Below, in pieces: positions 5,662-8,226 of a stretch of DNA of 8,226 bases. Origin of the DNA: Eggerthellaceae bacterium UBA5906 (GTDB taxonomy: Bacteria; Actinomycetota; Coriobacteriia; Coriobacteriales; Eggerthellaceae); assembly GCA_002431805.1 (NCBI GenBank), contig DJEE01000040.1, positions 1-8,226 of the forward strand. The letters run 5' to 3'. The position numbers were made by a program, and so were the translations under genes. The notes beneath the pieces are model-generated. The model saw only the letters and a list, made by a program, of their open reading frames with translations. It had not been told where the DNA came from and ran no database searches. Every line of letters begins with the position of its first letter. The stretch's first letter is position 1.

Positions 5662-5691
5662 ACTACAACAACTATAGTACTTTTCTATCAA
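5662..5691 (-). promoter_or_regulatory. Candidate promoter of the moeA-like gene
   Basis: On the minus strand TTGATA (5691-5686, five of six -35 bases) is followed after 18 nt by TGTAGT (5667-5662), a four-of-six -10 preceded by TGT, which gives an extended -10. It lies in the AT-rich patch. Transcription would start near 5655 and leave a leader of about 130 nt. Confidence 0.35.
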
Positions 5692-5734
5692 TATGCGGCC
5701 TTTCATTTTCACCGCCGATGCCGGGACAAATTCC

Positions 5735-5764
5735 TTGCACGTGCGCTCAGGGCAGTCGTATACT
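5735..5764 (+). promoter_or_regulatory. Candidate promoter of the DUF2520-panB-panC cluster
   Basis: TTGCAC (5735-5740) and TATACT (5759-5764, five of six -10 bases) are 18 nt apart. The start would be near 5771, about 14 nt before the upstream ORF and 70 nt before the GTG of the DUF2520 gene. The -35 is weak. A TATAGT at 5673-5678 is an alternative -10 with no recognisable -35. Confidence 0.4.
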
Positions 5765-5784
5765 GCAGCGCGTAAGGAGCGCGG

Positions 5785-5844
5785 ATGACCCGGAACAGTC
5801 CAGGCATCCAGCCTCGCAGCACGAAACGAAAGGCACGAACGTGA
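5785..5844 (+). CDS. 19-codon upstream ORF coupled to the DUF2520 gene
   Basis: TAAGGAG precedes the ATG at 5785 with AAGGAG 5 nt away, the best ribosome binding site in this spacer. The frame encodes 19 mostly polar, basic residues (four Arg, two Lys, ending KRKART). It stops at TGA 5842-5844, which overlaps the GTG start of the DUF2520 gene as GTGA. That overlap is typical of translational coupling. I see no run of one amino acid that would point to classical attenuation. It may be a leader peptide that delivers ribosomes to a GTG start, or chance. The peptide matches no family I know. Confidence 0.4.
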   Translation: MTRNSPGIQPRSTKRKART

Positions 5845-6833
5845 CCACCACGGTAGGTCCGCGCCCCGCAGAACGCACCGCGCAGTTGCGCGTAGGGTTC
5901 GTGGGAGCCGGCAAAATCGGGTTCGCCTTGGGATTGCACCTGTTCAGAAGCGGTGCGCACATCTCGGGGTACGCCAGTCGATCACATACCGCTGCACAAT
6001 GGGCGGCGCAGTGCACGAATTCCGTTTCGTTCTCTTCGCTGCAAGCGCTTCTTGATTCCACAGACCTCATCTTCATAACGGTGCCTGACGGGGCAATTGC
6101 CCAGGTAGCTGGCGAGCTTGCTGCTGCCGCGAACGCACAGGGCGCACAGGGCTTGGCAGGCAAAATCGTATGCCATGCAAGCGGGTCGGCCACGTCCGAC
6201 GAACTTGCCGCATGCCGCGCTGCCCTGGCCGCATGCGCCAGCGTGCACCCGCTGTGCGCAGTGCCCGACGTGCCGCACGCCGCAGGCAACCCAAACGAAG
6301 ACGAGGCGCACGTGAAAGGGGCAGCCGCGCAAAGCGCCGCCCTCGCATCTATCCCCAACCGCCTGGCCAGCGCGTTTTTCACCCTCGAAGGCGACGCTGC
6401 CGCCGTTGCCGCCGCAAGCGCGTTGCTTGATGCCGCCGGCAACAACCACTGCACCATTGCCGCCGCTGACAAGGTTCGATACCACGCCGCCGCAGTGTTC
6501 ATGAGCAACTTGGTGTGCGGCCTGGCGTCAGAGGGCCTTGGGCTGCTTGAAGGATGCGGGTTTACGGAAAAGCAGGCGTTGGAAGCGGTAAAACCCCTGT
6601 TCGCGGGCAATTGCGCAGCCATCGCCGAACGCGGGCCGCAACGTGCGCTGTCCGGCCCCATCGAACGCAACGACGTTGAAACCGTGCGCCGCCACCTTGC
6701 CGCACTTGACGGGCAAGCGCGCGCCGTGTACGCGACAACGTCGCTTTCCGTATGCGATTTGGCCGAACGCCGCCACCCCGACCGCAACATGCAGCCGCTG
6801 CGCGCGCTGCTGGAATCAGCTCTGAATCGGTAA
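5841..6833 (+). CDS. Rossmann-fold DUF2520 oxidoreductase, candidate alternative ketopantoate reductase
   Basis: The 330-residue protein has an N-terminal NAD(P)-binding Rossmann fold: [15 protein letters not shown], 16-30, with GAGKIG at 22-27, and ITVPDGAI at 79-86. A DUF2520 C-terminal domain follows: HPLCAVPD at 136-143, [15 protein letters not shown] at 209-223, [10 protein letters not shown] at 269-278. This is the F420/NADP-oxidoreductase-like, COG5495-type architecture. Such proteins often sit beside panB and panC, where they are thought to reduce ketopantoate to pantoate in place of PanE (ApbA); PanG of Francisella is a characterised non-PanE example that I recall, but orthology is untested. 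An Ala/Asn/Glu-rich insert at about 144-172 interrupts the start of the C-terminal domain. The GTG start is chosen for the AAAGG 7 nt upstream and the family N-terminus; in-frame starts further upstream run antisense through the moeA-like gene. panB follows after 23 bp, so the two are surely co-transcribed. Confidence 0.85.
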   Translation: MTTTVGPRPAERTAQLRVGFVGAGKIGFALGLHLFRSGAHISGYASRSHTAAQWAAQCTNSVSFSSLQALLDSTDLIFITVPDGAIAQVAGELAAAANAQGAQGLAGKIVCHASGSATSDELAACRAALAACASVHPLCAVPDVPHAAGNPNEDEAHVKGAAAQSAALASIPNRLASAFFTLEGDAAAVAAASALLDAAGNNHCTIAAADKVRYHAAAVFMSNLVCGLASEGLGLLEGCGFTEKQALEAVKPLFAGNCAAIAERGPQRALSGPIERNDVETVRRHLAALDGQARAVYATTSLSVCDLAERRHPDRNMQPLRALLESALNR

Positions 6834-6856
6834 CGAAGCGAAAGAGAGGAACCCCC

Positions 6857-7684
6857 ATGAAGAACACTGTAGCAACGTTTGCGCAGGCCAAGGCCGAGGG
6901 CCGCAAGCTGGCAATGCTTACCGCCTACGATTATTCCACCGCAAAGCTTGAGGACGAGGCCGGCATCGACGGCATCCTCATCGGCGATTCGCTGGGCAAT
7001 GTGGTGCTAGGTTACGAAGACACGCTGTCCGTGACCATGGAAGATATGATCCACCACAGCGCCGCCGTGGCACGTGGCGCGAAAAACGCGCTTATCGTGT
7101 GCGACATGCCGTTTTTGTCCTACGAAGTGAGCGTAGAAGAAGCCGTGCGCAACGCCGGGCGCCTGCTGAAGGAAGGCCGCGCAAACTGCGTGAAGCTGGA
7201 AGGTGGCCGCGAGGTATGTCCGCAGGTGAAGGCCATTGTGGCGGCCGGCATCCCCGTGATGGGGCACCTGGGCCTAACCCCGCAGTCCATTAACGCGTTT
7301 GGCGGATTTAAGGTGCAGGGCAAGTCCGAAGCCGCGGCGCGCAAGCTCATCGAAGACGCCAAGGCGCTTGAGGAAGCCGGCGCGTTCTCCATCGTACTTG
7401 AAGCCGTGCCCGCCAAGCTGGCAGCGCTGGTCACCGAAGCCGTTGGTGTGCCCACCATCGGCATTGGCGCAGGCGCGGGCTGCGACGGCCAGATTTTGGT
7501 GTACCAAGACATGCTGGGCATGTTCAGCGATTTCACGCCGAAGTTCGTCAAGCGTTTCGCCAACGTGGGCGAGGCCATGCGCGGCGGCTTTACCGCCTAC
7601 ATCGACGAAGTGCGCGCCGGCACGTTCCCCGCAGCTGAGCACACGTTCAAGATCGACGAAGAAGTGCTCGAGAAGCTGTACTAG
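6857..7684 (+). CDS. panB: 3-methyl-2-oxobutanoate hydroxymethyltransferase PanB
   Basis: PanB transfers a hydroxymethyl group from 5,10-methylene-tetrahydrofolate to 2-oxoisovalerate to give ketopantoate, the first committed step to pantothenate. The 275 residues form the expected single TIM barrel. The metal ligands are in place: D44 in [13 protein letters not shown]83 in VCDMPF and E115 in VKLEGG. The catalytic E182 lies in [18 protein letters not shown] (136-144) and [22 protein letters not shown] (200-221) complete the signature. The ATG follows AGAGAGGA 6 nt upstream. It lies 23 bp after the DUF2520 gene and 135 bp before panC. Nothing is odd; the protein appears complete and functional. 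Confidence 0.98.
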   Translation: MKNTVATFAQAKAEGRKLAMLTAYDYSTAKLEDEAGIDGILIGDSLGNVVLGYEDTLSVTMEDMIHHSAAVARGAKNALIVCDMPFLSYEVSVEEAVRNAGRLLKEGRANCVKLEGGREVCPQVKAIVAAGIPVMGHLGLTPQSINAFGGFKVQGKSEAAARKLIEDAKALEEAGAFSIVLEAVPAKLAALVTEAVGVPTIGIGAGAGCDGQILVYQDMLGMFSDFTPKFVKRFANVGEAMRGGFTAYIDEVRAGTFPAAEHTFKIDEEVLEKLY

Positions 7685-7819
7685 CGCGAGGCGGGAAGCG
7701 TTCGCGCAAGCCAGTGCGCATTGCTTTGATTCGCCGCCGTTATTAATCGCGGGTTCGCAGACATTTGCCCGCACCCCGCAGCCAGCCCGCTGCGGCATCC
7801 ATCCAGAAAGGAATTCACT
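7685..7819 (+). other. panB-panC spacer with small hairpins
   Basis: This 135-bp gap is long for genes of one operon. It can form GCGCGA/TCGCGC across the panB stop (7684-7689 with 7702-7707), and CCGCAGC/GCTGCGG at 7776-7795 with a 6-nt loop, 24 nt before panC. Neither is followed by a T-run. A TTATTAAT near 7740-7747 lacks a properly spaced -35. The stems may set relative expression or RNA stability. AAAGGA 7 nt before the panC ATG is the ribosome binding site. Confidence 0.35.
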
Positions 7820-8226
7820 ATGCTGACCGTTGCAACCACGCCCGACCAGGCAAAAGAAACCATCCGCGAATGGAAGGCCCAAGGCCTGACCATTGGCCTG
7901 GTACCCACCATGGGCTATTTGCACGAAGGGCACAAAAGCCTGATTGAGCGCGCCGTTGCCGAAAACGACCGCGTGATGGTCAGCGTGTTCGTCAACCCCA
8001 TCCAGTTCGCCCCCGGCGAAGATTTGGAAAGCTACCCGCGCGATTTCGAAGCCGACAAGCGCCTTATCGAGGCCGCCGGCGCCACGCTGGTGTTCCACCC
8101 CGAACCCGAAGACCTGTACTACCCCGACGCGTGCACCTATGTGAACGTTGAGGGCATCACAAGCGAGCTGTGCGGCAAAACACGCCCCACGCACTTCCGC
8201 GGCGTATGCACCGTTGTGAGCAAGCT
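7820..8226 (+). CDS. panC: Pantothenate synthetase PanC (N-terminal part, runs off the window)
   Basis: PanC activates pantoate with ATP and condenses the adenylate with beta-alanine to give pantothenate. Only 135 complete codons are inside the window, about half of the usual 280 residues. They include the nucleotidyltransferase HxGH motif (H35-E-G-H38) in VPTMGYLHEGHKSL, VSVFVNPIQFAPGEDLESYP (54-73) with the pantoate-contacting Gln, and LCGKTRPTHFRGVCTVV (117-133). The latter replaces the more usual LCGASRPGHFRGV but keeps the key R and HFRGV. The ATG follows AAAGGA with 7-nt spacing. It is downstream of panB on the same strand; panD may follow outside the window. Confidence 0.96.
   Translation, partial: MLTVATTPDQAKETIREWKAQGLTIGLVPTMGYLHEGHKSLIERAVAENDRVMVSVFVNPIQFAPGEDLESYPRDFEADKRLIEAAGATLVFHPEPEDLYYPDACTYVNVEGITSELCGKTRPTHFRGVCTVVSK

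Larger units (their letters stand above)
5526..5840. other. Divergent promoter region between the moeA-like gene and the DUF2520 gene
   Basis: This 315-bp spacer has no full-size gene. Bases 5641-5715 are clearly AT-richer than their surroundings and hold the best minus-strand promoter match. 5526-5650 is GC-rich and forms the leader of the moeA-like gene, with several complementary segments. 5735-5840 holds a plus-strand promoter candidate and a short upstream ORF. Confidence 0.6.

Noticed and set aside
5082..5840. Long in-frame N-terminal extension of the DUF2520 gene (ORF of 583 codons)
   Set aside because: Most of it is antisense to the well-supported moeA-like gene, the rest crosses the promoter spacer, and the family N-terminus with the Rossmann motif begins just after the GTG at 5841, which has its own ribosome binding site.
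5747..6790. 347-codon minus-strand ORF opposite the DUF2520 gene
   Set aside because: It is an antisense shadow of a GC-rich gene: Ala/Ser/Arg-rich with no recognisable motif, while the opposite strand has clear family motifs.
7274..8194. 306-codon minus-strand ORF across panB, the spacer and panC
   Set aside because: It lies opposite two confidently identified enzymes. His/Gly/Val-rich antisense translations like this are a typical by-product of high-GC coding DNA.

Overview
The window looks like a chromosomal stretch of a GC-rich actinomycete. The gene content, the protein sequences and the short GGGGACGG-core palindromes would fit a gut-type Coriobacteriia (Eggerthellales). That placement comes from family resemblance, not from a search. 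Most of the window holds housekeeping metabolism. The accessory signals lie in the spacers between genes.

Layout. Positions 1-69 hold the last codons of a plus-strand gene that enters from outside. Positions 70-381 form a convergent, gene-free spacer packed with palindromes: a REPIN-like pair of 31-bp inverted arms, a diverged half copy, a perfect 18-bp hairpin and a second hairpin behind gatB. Positions 382-3875 are the minus-strand operon gatC-gatA-gatB, which encodes the tRNA-dependent amidotransferase that makes Gln-tRNA(Gln) and/or Asn-tRNA(Asn). gatC and gatA are joined by a TAATG stop/start overlap. The same overlap follows gatA, but there it opens a 41-codon dead-end frame that begins with a near-copy of the gatB start. 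The working gatB start lies 118 bp further on, at a TTG with its own ribosome binding site. Positions 4128-5525 (minus) encode a divergent MoeA-family protein. A 315-bp divergent spacer follows, with candidate promoters in both directions, a potentially folded leader for the moeA-like gene and a 19-codon upstream ORF coupled to the next gene. Positions 5841-8226 (plus) are a pantothenate cluster: a Rossmann/DUF2520 oxidoreductase, panB and the first 135 codons of panC.

How the genes work together. GatC, GatA and GatB form one heterotrimer. PanB makes ketopantoate, and PanC joins pantoate to beta-alanine. The DUF2520 protein directly upstream is well placed to do the intervening ketopantoate reduction in place of PanE, but this is inference. 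The MoeA-like protein belongs to molybdenum or tungsten cofactor handling and has no evident link to its neighbours.

The points most worth following are the duplicated gatB start with its adjacent perfect palindrome, the REPIN-like element, the unusual MoeA motifs, the possible structured leader, and the coupled upstream ORF before the DUF2520 gene. No tRNA, rRNA, CRISPR array, transposase gene or phage gene was seen.
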